NCBI GenBank assembly: GCA_963643035.1
Contig: CAVIKO010000005.1
Coordinates: 1 to 64,000 of the forward strand
DNA: 64,000 nt
Source: UMGS1696 sp963643035
GTDB lineage: Bacteria; Bacillota; Clostridia; Oscillospirales; CAG-272
Direction of reading: 5' to 3'
Shown: piece after piece, positions 1 through 9,076 of the stretch
Layout: each line of letters opens with the position of its first letter
Position numbering within the stretch: the stretch's first letter is position 1
The notes under the pieces: generated by a model
Seen by the model: only the letters and a program-made list of their open reading frames with translations
The model's database searches: none
Told to the model about the DNA's origin: nothing
Made by a program: the position numbers and the translations under genes

Positions 1-55
1 ATTCTCGAGAGTGGGATGGTTCGCTCCACTGTTCAACTGCACATTATTCCCACTC
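1..55 (-). repeat. diverged single copy of the 95-bp array core, cut by window edge
   Basis: Read on the minus strand this is a 55-base element of the same length as, and mostly identical to, the first 55 bases of the tandem unit at 16705. It keeps the terminal inverted repeat GAGTGGGA (48-55) and TCCCACTC (9-16) and the following CTCGAGAAT. The middle has diverged. The final GA of the greA TGA stop codon is the first GA of the repeat, so the element abuts or supplies the stop. It may continue beyond base 1. Confidence 0.8.
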
Positions 56-554
56 AGTGCTGCTGGATCTTCAATGTCGGGTCGTCCGTACCCTTTTCGA
101 TTTGGCGGATCACGACCGGGTAGCTGTAACTTTCGTTAACCTTAACAAACACACGCTCCCCCTTTTTTTTACCCATGATCGCCTGTCCAAGGGGAGATTC
201 CTTGCTGACATAGCCGTTCAATACATCGTTGCGCAGTGTGGTGACAATCGTGATGATGGATTCCTCCTCGTCCTCCTCATACCAGAGCGTGACCTTATCG
301 AACAGTCCGACGGTATCCTCCGCATGATCTACTTTGATGACGATCGCTGTCTCGATCATTGCCTTGAGGTAGTTGATCCGGCTGTTGTTCCGGTTCCATT
401 CGCGTCGTGCTGAACGATATTCGTCGTTCTCGCTCAAATCGCCCAGTTCTCTCGTCCGGCGCACCTCATCGCGAAGCTTTGGATTGAGCTGCATCCGGTA
501 CTCGATCTCCTCTTTCATTTTCTGAATATCTACTTCTGTAAGCTCATCGTGCAT
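54..554 (-). CDS. greA: transcription elongation factor, GreA/GreB family
   Basis: This 166-aa protein should bind RNA polymerase and stimulate cleavage of backtracked transcripts. The N-terminal half is the charged coiled coil with the conserved RELGDLSENDEYRSAR segment, and the C-terminal half is the FKBP-like Gre domain with ESPLGQAIMGKKKGE. The frame stays open upstream to base 620, but that extension translates a palindromic repeat, so I chose the ATG at 554, eight bases after an AAGGG ribosome site. It has its own likely promoter at 626-653. Its stop codon overlaps a dispersed repeat. GreA versus GreB cannot be separated by eye, but Bacillota normally carry GreA. Confidence 0.9.
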   Translation of the reverse strand: MHDELTEVDIQKMKEEIEYRMQLNPKLRDEVRRTRELGDLSENDEYRSARREWNRNNSRINYLKAMIETAIVIKVDHAEDTVGLFDKVTLWYEEDEEESIITIVTTLRNDVLNGYVSKESPLGQAIMGKKKGERVFVKVNESYSYPVVIRQIEKGTDDPTLKIQQH

Positions 555-572
555 GATATAACCCTTTTTAAT

Positions 573-608
573 GCGGGAAAAGCCTTTTTCGAAAAAGTCT
601 TTACCCGC
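573..608. repeat. palindromic intergenic repeat in the greA leader
   Basis: A 36-base near-perfect palindrome: the arm GCGGGAAAAGCCTTTTTCG faces CGAAAAAGTCTTTACCCGC with two mismatched positions. It starts 19 bases upstream of the greA ATG and occupies most of the predicted 5' leader. A related palindrome with the same GCGGG and AAAAAGTCTT blocks, followed by the same CGCnCCTTT tail, lies at 24549-24585 just upstream of dnaB. Confidence 0.75.
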
Positions 609-625
609 GCCCCTTTTCAAAAAAA

Positions 626-653
626 TTTATATGAATGGATAAATATTTGTCTA
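626..653 (-). promoter_or_regulatory. sigma-A promoter for greA
   Basis: On the minus strand a TAGACA -35 box and a TATAAA -10 box are separated by 16 bases. Transcription would start near 619 and the leader would consist almost entirely of the palindrome at 573-608. Confidence 0.55.
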
Positions 654-714
654 TGCAGATTTTTTTGCTGGACTTTTTGGAAAATTGCGCCCTTTTTCTG
701 TGTTTGCTGTCTTC

Positions 715-1596
715 CTACTTCCGAGCTTCTTCCCACACATTTTTGCAATACTGCATGGCTGTTCGATTGCTTTCGGTAAGGATCTCATCGGTTGCCGTAA
801 AGCCTTCCAGTTCCAATGCAAACGCGCCTGTATAACCGTTTTCCTTGAGAATTTGGAAGCATTGTGCGTAGTTCACGACGCCGGTCCCGGGAAGTGTATT
901 TTCGAGATACCGCCCATGTGCGGTTCGATAGCAGCCAGGCTTTTCTGCATCGTATATCTTGTAATCCTTACAATGAACATGAACGATATACGGCGCAAAG
1001 GCTGTGAAGAACGCCACGGCGGTTTCGTCCACGAAGGAGATATTGCCGAGATCGCCGCATACGCCGGTATTCGGGCATTCGCGATGGACTGTCGTGAAGA
1101 ATTTTCCAAAGTTTTCGACACCATTTACGGTAAAACCCTGATCCTCATAGATACAACAGATTCCGTAGGATCTTGCTTTTTCTGCAACGCGGCACACACC
1201 ATCGACCAGTTCTGGCAGCATATCGTCGAATCCTGCGCCATGGAGCGGAGTTGTGGCATTCAGACTGCAAGCGATGGTATGGTGAAAGAATGGAGAGCCC
1301 ATCTCTGCGGCAAACTCTACCTGCCGGCGCAGATCGTCCACAGCGGCGGGATTCTTATAAATATTCGTACCGACGGAATAACAAGCCATGCGCATACCGC
1401 TATCCGCGAGAATCTTACGCAATGTATGTGCTTCCTTGAGATCCCGAACGGTGTATATCTGACCGCCTGTACCCTCCAGAGGTTCCACGGCAGAGAATCC
1501 GCAATGAGCAGCGTATTCCACCGTTTTCTCGATCCCGATGCGGCGGCACATATCGGTGAACCCGGCGTAAAAGGCAAATTCCATTGTATTTTGCAT
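715..1596 (-). CDS. sugar phosphate isomerase/epimerase-like TIM-barrel protein
   Basis: This 293-aa protein belongs to the xylose isomerase-like / AP endonuclease 2 TIM-barrel superfamily. The expected metal ligands are visible in order: Glu in CIYEDQG, Asp in VCGDLGN, His in HVHCKDY and Glu in ALELEGF. Such cytosolic enzymes interconvert or epimerise sugars, sugar acids or inositols, but the substrate cannot be read from sequence. An AAGGGAG ribosome site precedes the ATG. It follows the transport genes on the same strand but is separated from them by a terminator-like hairpin at 1643-1675, so it may be expressed separately or by read-through. Family assignment is firm, exact activity is unknown. 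Confidence 0.85.
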   Translation of the reverse strand: MQNTMEFAFYAGFTDMCRRIGIEKTVEYAAHCGFSAVEPLEGTGGQIYTVRDLKEAHTLRKILADSGMRMACYSVGTNIYKNPAAVDDLRRQVEFAAEMGSPFFHHTIACSLNATTPLHGAGFDDMLPELVDGVCRVAEKARSYGICCIYEDQGFTVNGVENFGKFFTTVHRECPNTGVCGDLGNISFVDETAVAFFTAFAPYIVHVHCKDYKIYDAEKPGCYRTAHGRYLENTLPGTGVVNYAQCFQILKENGYTGAFALELEGFTATDEILTESNRTAMQYCKNVWEEARK

Positions 1597-1642
1597 GCGT
1601 ATTCTCCCTTAATCTTTTCGTTTTCCATTTTGCAAAATGCAA

Positions 1643-1675
1643 CAAACGCCCAACCGCAGAACGATCGGGCGTTTG
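1643..1675 (-). terminator. terminator-like hairpin after the transport cluster
   Basis: A 9-bp stem CAAACGCCC / GGGCGTTTG with a 15-base loop lies between the last permease gene and the isomerase gene. On the minus strand it is followed by TTGCATTTTG rather than a clean T run, so it may be leaky or act as an attenuator. Confidence 0.5.
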
Positions 1676-1702
1676 CTTGCCATACGGGATAGAATCGAAA
1701 GA

Positions 1703-2764
1703 TTAGCCGGTGATACCGGAACGTTCGATACCTTCCACAATGTACCGCTGACCGAAGAGATAGAGAACGATCAGAGGAGCGATGATCAGGATACCGCAGG
1801 TGTTACGGATCGCGGCGGTATAGAGTGCCTGACCGGCATAGTTGGTATCCAGAGATTTCGGAACCTTGATGATGTCGGGCAGAAGCAGATCGCCGGATGT
1901 TGTGTAGAACAGCTCGGTATAGAAATTGTCCGTCCACTGCCAGCAGAACGAGAACATGAATACCGTGACCATCATGGTGACGGACAGCGGGAGAATAATC
2001 CGAACGAAAGTGGAGAATACGCCGGAACCATCGAGGTACGCGGATTCTTCCAGCTCATCCGGAATGCCGCGGAAGAACTGACGGAGGAGGAAGATGTACA
2101 GACCGTTCTTATACGCAAGACCTGTGATCGACAGGATGTACAGCGGGAAGTTTGTATTGATCATATTGATGCTTGTGACATCAAGAACCTTGATGGCGTC
2201 GATTACGCCACCGCCGAGGAAGTTGATCAGACCGAACGAATCCCCGAGCTTGAAGATGTCGAAGTACCGGAATTCCATGAACAGGGAGAGCTGCAGTGTG
2301 GTGTGCGGTACGACCATCGTGAAGATGACCAGTAAGAACAGCAGGCTGTTGCCCTTGAATTTGAACTTCGCAAAGCCGTAACCGATGACGCAGCAGACGA
2401 AAGTCTGGAGAACGCCGCAGGTCAGGGACAGAATGAAGGTGTTCAGGAGAGCCGTTAAATACTTATTGTCCACGATGATGGCACGATAGGTTTCGAGGGT
2501 AGGATGGCGCGGCAGGAGTCGAACCGTCACATCCACGAAATCTTCCGGGCTCATGAAAGAGGACGAGAGCTTCGTATAGAACGGGAACAGGATTACGTAA
2601 GAGATACCGAGAAGGAGGAGGAACCGGAAGAGGTACCACACTACTCTCTTAATGGTATACAGGTTGATGAATTTTGCGCGCATTCTTTCCCAGAAAGGGG
2701 TACGTTCAAAATCCGCGCGGATCTTATTTTTGGTTTCCTTGGTGATCTTAGCAGTGCTATTCAT
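1703..2764 (-). CDS. carbohydrate ABC transporter permease, MalG type (second pair)
   Basis: A 353-aa inner-membrane permease of the MalG/UgpE family with about six membrane segments after a long charged N-terminal tail of roughly 40 residues. The ATPase-contacting EAA loop is visible near the C-terminus as EELEESAYLDGSGVFSTF followed by LPLS. It is longer than typical MalG proteins, with extra sequence between segments around residues 160-205. A strong GGAGG site precedes the ATG. It lies 18 bases after the partner permease. This pair has no binding protein of its own directly beside it and no ATPase in the window, so it probably shares the cluster's binding protein and a general sugar ATPase encoded elsewhere. 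Confidence 0.92.
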   Translation of the reverse strand: MNSTAKITKETKNKIRADFERTPFWERMRAKFINLYTIKRVVWYLFRFLLLLGISYVILFPFYTKLSSSFMSPEDFVDVTVRLLPRHPTLETYRAIIVDNKYLTALLNTFILSLTCGVLQTFVCCVIGYGFAKFKFKGNSLLFLLVIFTMVVPHTTLQLSLFMEFRYFDIFKLGDSFGLINFLGGGVIDAIKVLDVTSINMINTNFPLYILSITGLAYKNGLYIFLLRQFFRGIPDELEESAYLDGSGVFSTFVRIILPLSVTMMVTVFMFSFCWQWTDNFYTELFYTTSGDLLLPDIIKVPKSLDTNYAGQALYTAAIRNTCGILIIAPLIVLYLFGQRYIVEGIERSGITG

Positions 2765-2782
2765 TCTATGTACCTCCTTTCA

Positions 2783-3778
2783 TTAGTCTCTTCTCTGGTA
2801 GAAGATGAATGCGCTCAGAATACCGGCAACCGCCGCAATGATGAGGATAACGATGAGGAAGTACATCCACGACATGGCAGAGGACAGAACGTTACCGTTT
2901 GCCTGCTCATATACAGTGGAGATATACGCCATAACCTTGTTATCCGACGATGTAAACGCGTCGATAATGGTGTAGACGGTGTTTACGAGGATCATCGGGG
3001 ATACCATCGGCAGGGTGATCTTCCAGAAGGTTTCCCAACCGGACGCGCCGTCGATGGAGCAGGATTCGTAGATAGCCGGAGAAATGGACTGCAAGCCGGA
3101 GAGGAAGATCAGCATCTGTACACCGCAGCGGTTTACAATATTGAAGATATTGTTTACCATCTGTACGACATACTCAACGATCTCGGTACCAATCATCATA
3201 CCGCGGAAAAGACTTTCCACGTCCATGACGGATACAATTTCGGTAGCCTGGCTTTCATCGCCGGAACCGTCATCGATACCGCTGGAGGAAGACATATAGT
3301 CGTTCATGGTGTTGCCGGCATCGATATCCGCAATCAGACCGGTGGTCAGGATAACGGGGATGAAGAAGATGGCACGGAACGCTGCACGGCCGGCGATCTT
3401 CTGGTTCAGGATGATCGCAACGAACAGGGAGAAGAGGACGATCGACGGGATGTCGAGGACGAGCTGCTTCAGACCTGCCACGAGGGTGGTTACAAACGAG
3501 GTATCGACAAGAATGGCATCGCTGTAGTTCTTCCAGCCGACCCATTTCAGTTCGTAACCGCCTCCCACGAGAATTTTGATCTCGTGGAAGGAGTACTTAA
3601 TGGAGTCAAATACAACGGGGAGATAGATGAGGATAAATCCAATGAGAAAGGGCAGAATGAAGAGCCAGCCTGCTCTCGCCTTACGGACATCCAGGGATGC
3701 GCCTTTTTTTCTTTTTTTACCGGGAGCATTGTCAATCTGAATCTTCTGCTTCTTCGGTGCTTTTGCATCTAAGTTCAT
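2783..3778 (-). CDS. sugar ABC transporter permease, MalF type (second pair)
   Basis: A 331-aa permease of the MalF/UgpA family. A basic cytosolic N-terminus precedes the first membrane segment near residue 36, and the EAA loop reads YESCSIDGASGWETFWKITL near residue 235. Between membrane segments, around residues 145-200, there is a polar acidic insertion (SSSSGIDDGSGDESQATE) predicted to face outward, where ordinary MalF-like permeases are shorter. This could contact the companion DUF5696 or Yip1 proteins, which is inference. The gene is 17 bases downstream of the DUF5696 gene, with an AAAGGGGAG ribosome site. Confidence 0.92.
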   Translation of the reverse strand: MNLDAKAPKKQKIQIDNAPGKKRKKGASLDVRKARAGWLFILPFLIGFILIYLPVVFDSIKYSFHEIKILVGGGYELKWVGWKNYSDAILVDTSFVTTLVAGLKQLVLDIPSIVLFSLFVAIILNQKIAGRAAFRAIFFIPVILTTGLIADIDAGNTMNDYMSSSSGIDDGSGDESQATEIVSVMDVESLFRGMMIGTEIVEYVVQMVNNIFNIVNRCGVQMLIFLSGLQSISPAIYESCSIDGASGWETFWKITLPMVSPMILVNTVYTIIDAFTSSDNKVMAYISTVYEQANGNVLSSAMSWMYFLIVILIIAAVAGILSAFIFYQRRD

Positions 3779-3795
3779 TCGTGCACTCCCCTTTC

Positions 3796-6700
3796 TTAGT
3801 CAATTCGGATGAAGTTAAGCGGTTCAACCTCGTAGGTCTTGCCGTCTACTTCAGTGGTTACACGGAAGGAATTGTAGTTGAGGATGAATTTTACGCCGTT
3901 TTCGTAGGTCACGAGAACGAGGGTACCGCTGGTAAGCGCGTACTTTTCAGGAACCTCAGCTTCTTCTTCTTCAGCGACGATCACTTCGCCGAACTCGTTC
4001 AGACCGCCGTTGTCGGTAGTCTCTTCATCGTCACCCTTTTCGGTTTCTGCTTCTGCAGCGGCATCTGCTTCATCGGTTGTGCCGTACTGCTCTGCAAGAC
4101 GAGCGGCAAGTCTCTCGGCCTTTTCTGCCTTTTCCGCTGCGAGAATTTCCTCTTCTGCGAGAGCTTCCTCTGCTGCGGCTGCGGCTGCCTCATCGGCTTC
4201 CAGTTCGTCATCATCGGGAATCCGTTCGCCGTCGATGAATTCGTGGTCAACGATGTAGGAGGTCTGGAGATCGTTGGTCGCGTCATTGAGCTTGTTGTAA
4301 TATTCCACTACGTCTTCCTTCCAGATTTCGTAGTTGACGGAATAATACTTGCTGTTGGTCATGGATTCCTTCAGGCGGTTCGTGTTCTGGTAGGACAGCG
4401 TGTAGTACAGGGTCGCACCGTTTTCGATGGAACGCAGAATCATTTCATCGACATCGCCTTCCATGTTGATGGCGGTACCGGTGAAGATCTTGGAGCCATG
4501 GAGAACCATGCCCATGAACGGTACGCATTCGCTTGCCTTTACAAAACGGCTGGAATCGAGAGATACCTCAACGATGGTATCCGCGTAAGGCAGTGCATAC
4601 GCGTTTCCGCCGGAGATCATGACGCTCTCATAGTCGTTATCGAGCTGCTGTAAGAATGCCGTGGTGTATTCCTTGTTGTCCTCGCGATGGTACGGCTCAT
4701 CTTCGTCAAAGTCGGAGTTGAGGTCGCTGCCAAGCGTGCCAACGGAAATGTTCGCGTTGCCGTAGGAGAGGTATTCCGGACCGAACTTCTTATAGAAGCG
4801 TTCGTAGGAAACCGGGGATACGCAGAGCGCGAAGGTTCTGTCGAAGGTCTGGGTCGCGGGGTCGTATGCTCTTCTTCTGGTATAACGGTCGTCGATGGTC
4901 TTGATTGCGTCTCTCTTGAGGGAGAAGCCGTCAAACATATCACGGAAGTGGTTATACGCGAAGTCGAAGTCGGGGTAAACTTTGAAACCGGTCTGGTTTG
5001 CATAGGAAACGAGGTCAGAGAATCCATCCGCACCGCCAACGACCTTGTTCCACTTCAGCTTGGCAGGATACGTGTAGTAATCCATGTTGCCGTTGTAGTA
5101 ACCGGTGAGACGGAAGTTGATGGAACCGGAGACACCCATCTCGGAAAGTTCAGCCTGCATGGTCTTGATGTCCTCGAAGGTGGTCAGCGGGGTATCCACT
5201 TCTACCGGGAAGGACAGGACGCGTTCCAGAGTCTCGGTGGTACCAAACGTCTCAATGAAGAGCGGCAGGTTTTCATCGGCGGTTTCCATCTTGGTGATGT
5301 AGCCGTTTTCGGTGAAGTAATCGCGGCAGGCGGTCGCCATACCTACATAATCCGCCGCATAGTATTCCTTGACGCCCTTTTCGGCAGCGACATTTTCGTC
5401 GGTCAGGAAGATATACTCAATGCGATAACGTCCTGTGTACTTCCGGTCGGAGGTAACAGTCCAGGAAGCGGAACCGGATACGGAGATGGAGTCTGCCAGA
5501 TTGTATTCATCGGAAGGACGAGGTGTGAACTGTGCGTATACGGTGTTGTACGGATGGAGCGTACCGCCGTGCGCCGTCATCAGCGTGGCAAGCGAATCGC
5601 CCTCGGTAATGATAGCGAGATAACCGTTGGAATAGGTCACAGGATCGGACGGAATGCCATTCTTATCCTCCAACTTTTTCGTGGTGGTTGCGGTATCCGT
5701 AGTGGAGGTATCTGCTGCTGCGCTATCGTCTGTCGCGGCTGCCTTGGACTCGAACCTTTCGGGAGCAAGCTCACCGTAGTTGACCATATTGCCCCATACG
5801 GGCCAGCGCATTACCTGAGAGTTGGTACCGCGGATTTCATGATACGCGAAGTCGTCGCCGTACATAATACCGGAAATGTTGTAGGTCTGTCCCTTCACAT
5901 CCTCATAGCGGACGAGTGCGCCCGTACCATCGGGGATGAGAGTGTAACCGGTGTAGGTGTTAGAACCGGCGTCGAAATACGGGAGGTAAATCAAGGTGTC
6001 GAACTGGTATGCGGATTCATCGAATTCGATACTGTTCGCCGGGCAGCTAACGGAAATGCCGTTTTCGGTGATGCTGTATTCGAGTGCGATACGGAAACGC
6101 GGCGGAGCGGCATCTGCGCCCTCATAGCCTGTTTCGCTGTGGTCTGCGTCGAGCTCTTCATAGGTGTAGGTCGGGCAGTACTGCTTGATGATTTCCTCAA
6201 GCTCACGAAGCTCTCTGGCTTTGATTTCCGGGTCGCACACATACACTGCCATTTCCAGCGTAATCGGGAATTTGGACTGCATCTCGATGATACCGCGCTC
6301 TGTCAGAGTCGGGTCGGACGGGTCCTTCTTGGTATAGAAGGAGACGAGCTTTTCACGAAGCCAGTCATTTTCGATCTGGGAAAGGATGAGTTCTTCAAAA
6401 CGTTCCACACGAATCATACGGGGAACGAGACGGATGGTCTGCTGTTCACCAAGTGTGTATTCCACACGCATACCACCCTTGATGTTCTTACGGGTGATCT
6501 GCCCGCGAAGAGCAGCTTCAGTGTATGAATACATTTTCTTGGACACGTCGTTATCTTTATAGTTGATAATGACCTGGGAGAGCAGTTCTTCCTTTACCGC
6601 AGAGGATGCGGTAGTTTGGGAAACGTCAATTGGGTTGGAGAAGTGTACCTGACCGGAAGCGGTATCCACAATGGCAACCTCGCCTGTGAATTCCTCAAAC

Positions 6701-6903
6701 CACATCTGGTAACCCTTTTCCTCCTTGACAAGGATCATATCGGCGAGCTTCTGCTCAGGATTGGCGTAGACTTCGGTCTTGTAGTCGATCAGCGGATTGC
6801 CATCTTCATCGACCTTGTCTTCCCACGCGGCGCCGGTCGGAACCGTCATCGCGCCGGCGAGCATAACCAGAGTTAAGAATGCCGAAAGAAATCTTTTCAT
6901 CAT
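3796..6903 (-). CDS. secreted DUF5696 domain protein
   Basis: A 1035-aa exported protein. A signal peptide (residues 1-25, ending TGAA) is followed by a large region whose IPDGTGALVRYED motif, preceded by LPYFDAGS, resembles the DUF5696 family. That family is found beside carbohydrate ABC permeases in Bacillota and has no established function. Near residues 880-967 there is an Ala/Glu-rich, probably coiled-coil insertion (DEAAAAAAEEALAEEE and similar), after which a short beta-rich tail ending at residue 1035 resumes. No catalytic glycosidase motif was recognised, although the middle has TIM-barrel-like stretches such as KVYPDFDFAYNHF. It sits between the Yip1-like gene and the second permease pair. 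It may be an extracellular glycan-handling subunit. Confidence 0.8.
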   Translation of the reverse strand: MMKRFLSAFLTLVMLAGAMTVPTGAAWEDKVDEDGNPLIDYKTEVYANPEQKLADMILVKEEKGYQMWFEEFTGEVAIVDTASGQVHFSNPIDVSQTTASSAVKEELLSQVIINYKDNDVSKKMYSYTEAALRGQITRKNIKGGMRVEYTLGEQQTIRLVPRMIRVERFEELILSQIENDWLREKLVSFYTKKDPSDPTLTERGIIEMQSKFPITLEMAVYVCDPEIKARELRELEEIIKQYCPTYTYEELDADHSETGYEGADAAPPRFRIALEYSITENGISVSCPANSIEFDESAYQFDTLIYLPYFDAGSNTYTGYTLIPDGTGALVRYEDVKGQTYNISGIMYGDDFAYHEIRGTNSQVMRWPVWGNMVNYGELAPERFESKAAATDDSAAADTSTTDTATTTKKLEDKNGIPSDPVTYSNGYLAIITEGDSLATLMTAHGGTLHPYNTVYAQFTPRPSDEYNLADSISVSGSASWTVTSDRKYTGRYRIEYIFLTDENVAAEKGVKEYYAADYVGMATACRDYFTENGYITKMETADENLPLFIETFGTTETLERVLSFPVEVDTPLTTFEDIKTMQAELSEMGVSGSINFRLTGYYNGNMDYYTYPAKLKWNKVVGGADGFSDLVSYANQTGFKVYPDFDFAYNHFRDMFDGFSLKRDAIKTIDDRYTRRRAYDPATQTFDRTFALCVSPVSYERFYKKFGPEYLSYGNANISVGTLGSDLNSDFDEDEPYHREDNKEYTTAFLQQLDNDYESVMISGGNAYALPYADTIVEVSLDSSRFVKASECVPFMGMVLHGSKIFTGTAINMEGDVDEMILRSIENGATLYYTLSYQNTNRLKESMTNSKYYSVNYEIWKEDVVEYYNKLNDATNDLQTSYIVDHEFIDGERIPDDDELEADEAAAAAAEEALAEEEILAAEKAEKAERLAARLAEQYGTTDEADAAAEAETEKGDDEETTDNGGLNEFGEVIVAEEEEAEVPEKYALTSGTLVLVTYENGVKFILNYNSFRVTTEVDGKTYEVEPLNFIRID

Positions 6904-6933
6904 AATATCTTTTCTCCTATCTCTCGTTATGGC

Positions 6934-9066
6934 TTACAACCGGAATGCGATTTCTTCCACGATCTGCGTGATGAACATTACGATCTTCGCCATCAGGGAG
7001 GTGAAGAGGATCCCAATGAACATGATGAACGCCATACCAACGATGGTAGCGAGGCAGGTCAGAAGATTCTTACCCACGGAGTAGTCGTGTGTGACCATCA
7101 TACCGAGAACGAGCAGGATGCCGAGCCAGAGATATGCGAAGGAGCTAAGCAGCGTCAGCAGACCGGATTCGTTGGCAGCGAGTACGTGAGACAACAGCGT
7201 GGACGGGAAAATCAGCAGGATCAGAGGCGTTAAGCAGTAGCAGGAGGCGATGAAGATGTCACTCATGCTGCCTTCACCTTCAAACAGAGTGGTAAGACAC
7301 CAGTTCGCGATGACCCACAGGAGCAGCGGTGCGACAACTGCGGTCACTGCGCCGAAGACGTTAGAATAGGATGTATACGGATTGAAGATGTAGCCTTGAC
7401 CGATGGAGTTGTAGAAGTAAACGAGGATGGTCGTGATCAGGATGACCATCGCGGAGCGCACGGAGCCGCGCTTTTCGTGTTTCAAATCCCAGAATCCGTC
7501 GAACGGATGGAAAATCACGTGGAAGGCATATAGAAGCTCTTCTTTGAGGCTCTTTCTGCCGACCTTGAGTGCAGCGCGTGTGTTAATCTTTGCGGCGTAT
7601 CCGAAGAATTTGCCGATGGCTATGAATACCACAACGAGTATGACCGGGATGGTCCAGAAATACTTGGAAGCCCATTCCTTACGGATTTCCTTCCATGCAT
7701 CGGAGTAGTTATCCGTTTCATATGCGGCCTTGTAGTATTCCATCGCTTCCTCGTATTTGCCCTGACGGTACAGAGCCTTACCGATCTGGATGTATGCGGC
7801 ATCGAAGTTGTTGTTCCGCTTCAGCACCTCTGTCCAGTCATCGATGGTCATGTCATATTTCCGTTCGTTGTCGTGCTGAATAGCCTGCAGGAGGAGGTCA
7901 CCATACTGGGTACGACGGTATACGACGATGTTGTCATTGGTCTTGTCCAGAAGCAGAATCTTGGAACCCTGGTATGCAATGGCTTCAACGGAGCCGATGT
8001 TACCGGTCTGGATACCCAAGTCGCCGAAGATGAAGAGCAGGTTGCCGTTGTCATCGTAGGTAAAGACTTTGGAACGCTTTTCATCGATAATGGACCATGT
8101 GCCTTCCGGTCCGACCGCACAGTCGATAACCTTGGATGCACCAACGATGGTGTCAGTGGACAGGGTGGAGAATCCAACTTCACCGGACGGCGGATAGAAG
8201 CCATTACGCTTCATAACGTCGGAACCGGAGGCGTTGAGTTTCTTAACAGGTGCATAGTCGGAAGATGTACTCTTGCTGAGGATCGCGTTCTGCTGTTGCG
8301 CCTCGTCAATGGAGGAGGTGGTCACGTAGATGAAGTTGTTTTCATCGATCGTGATGTTGTTGAACTCTGTAGAGACGTACTGCTCACTCTGGGAACGCTG
8401 TTCATCCGTCTGGATCTTACGCCAGATAATCTCCAGTGCGGAGATGGTAACCTTCTGTGCGCCGATGAAGCCGTAGAAGTCCGCGTTGTCGTTGATAACG
8501 ATGATACCCTGATAGGTAGTAGACGATACAACGAAGAGACGACCGTACTGGTCTACCGCGCAGGCAACGGGCTTATAGATGGAGCCTTCCTCAAAAAGGT
8601 TGGATTCCGGCTTTTTGATGATCTTTACGTAGTTGCCTTCCGTATCGAATTTAATGATACGGTTGTTGTCGGTGTCACAGACGTAGATATATTCTTCGTT
8701 TACGAACACACCGGAGGGATTGTTGAAAGAGTCCGGGACACCGTGTTCATTCGTGAACTTATCTATGTCGAAGAGGTGGTTGTAGTACCGGTCACATACG
8801 ATGACACGGTTGTTGGCAGCATCCACAAGGTACATTTTTTCATCCGGGCCGATGAAGAGATCTCTCGGGTCGTCGAATGCGACTTCCAGCCCCATGGAGG
8901 AGGAAGTGATCACCGTATCCGGAACGTAAGCCGCAGGAGAAACCAGCACTTCGCCATCGGAAGAATAGGTGTAGGTCGCGTAAGGCGTAGAAGCGGAGAG
9001 AGCGGTCGGGAGAACTGTGATTGCCGTCAGAACGGAAAGGAGTATGTTTTTGAAAATTTTCTTCAT
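6934..9066 (-). CDS. NHL-repeat / TPR / Yip1-domain membrane protein
   Basis: A 710-aa multidomain protein. A signal peptide covers residues 1-27. Repeated NHL-like blades follow to about residue 390 (for example DPRDLFIGPDEKMYLVDAAN, NPSGVFVNEEYIYVCDTDNN), forming an extracellular beta-propeller. A single TPR-like helix pair follows near 400-450 (ALYRQGKYEEAMEYYKAAYE), then a membrane segment near 470, then a Yip1-type domain with about five membrane helices from 540 to the end. A GGAGG site precedes the ATG and the gene begins 10 bases after the first permease pair. The architecture suggests a sensor or scaffold in the transporter complex. No enzymatic motif was seen. Confidence 0.8.
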   Translation of the reverse strand: MKKIFKNILLSVLTAITVLPTALSASTPYATYTYSSDGEVLVSPAAYVPDTVITSSSMGLEVAFDDPRDLFIGPDEKMYLVDAANNRVIVCDRYYNHLFDIDKFTNEHGVPDSFNNPSGVFVNEEYIYVCDTDNNRIIKFDTEGNYVKIIKKPESNLFEEGSIYKPVACAVDQYGRLFVVSSTTYQGIIVINDNADFYGFIGAQKVTISALEIIWRKIQTDEQRSQSEQYVSTEFNNITIDENNFIYVTTSSIDEAQQQNAILSKSTSSDYAPVKKLNASGSDVMKRNGFYPPSGEVGFSTLSTDTIVGASKVIDCAVGPEGTWSIIDEKRSKVFTYDDNGNLLFIFGDLGIQTGNIGSVEAIAYQGSKILLLDKTNDNIVVYRRTQYGDLLLQAIQHDNERKYDMTIDDWTEVLKRNNNFDAAYIQIGKALYRQGKYEEAMEYYKAAYETDNYSDAWKEIRKEWASKYFWTIPVILVVVFIAIGKFFGYAAKINTRAALKVGRKSLKEELLYAFHVIFHPFDGFWDLKHEKRGSVRSAMVILITTILVYFYNSIGQGYIFNPYTSYSNVFGAVTAVVAPLLLWVIANWCLTTLFEGEGSMSDIFIASCYCLTPLILLIFPSTLLSHVLAANESGLLTLLSSFAYLWLGILLVLGMMVTHDYSVGKNLLTCLATIVGMAFIMFIGILFTSLMAKIVMFITQIVEEIAFRL

Positions 9067-9076
9067 AAAGTCCTCC

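Noticed and set aside
4687..6528. 613-aa plus-strand open frame opposite DUF5696
   Set aside because: Shadow frame; the minus strand has the signal peptide and ribosome site.
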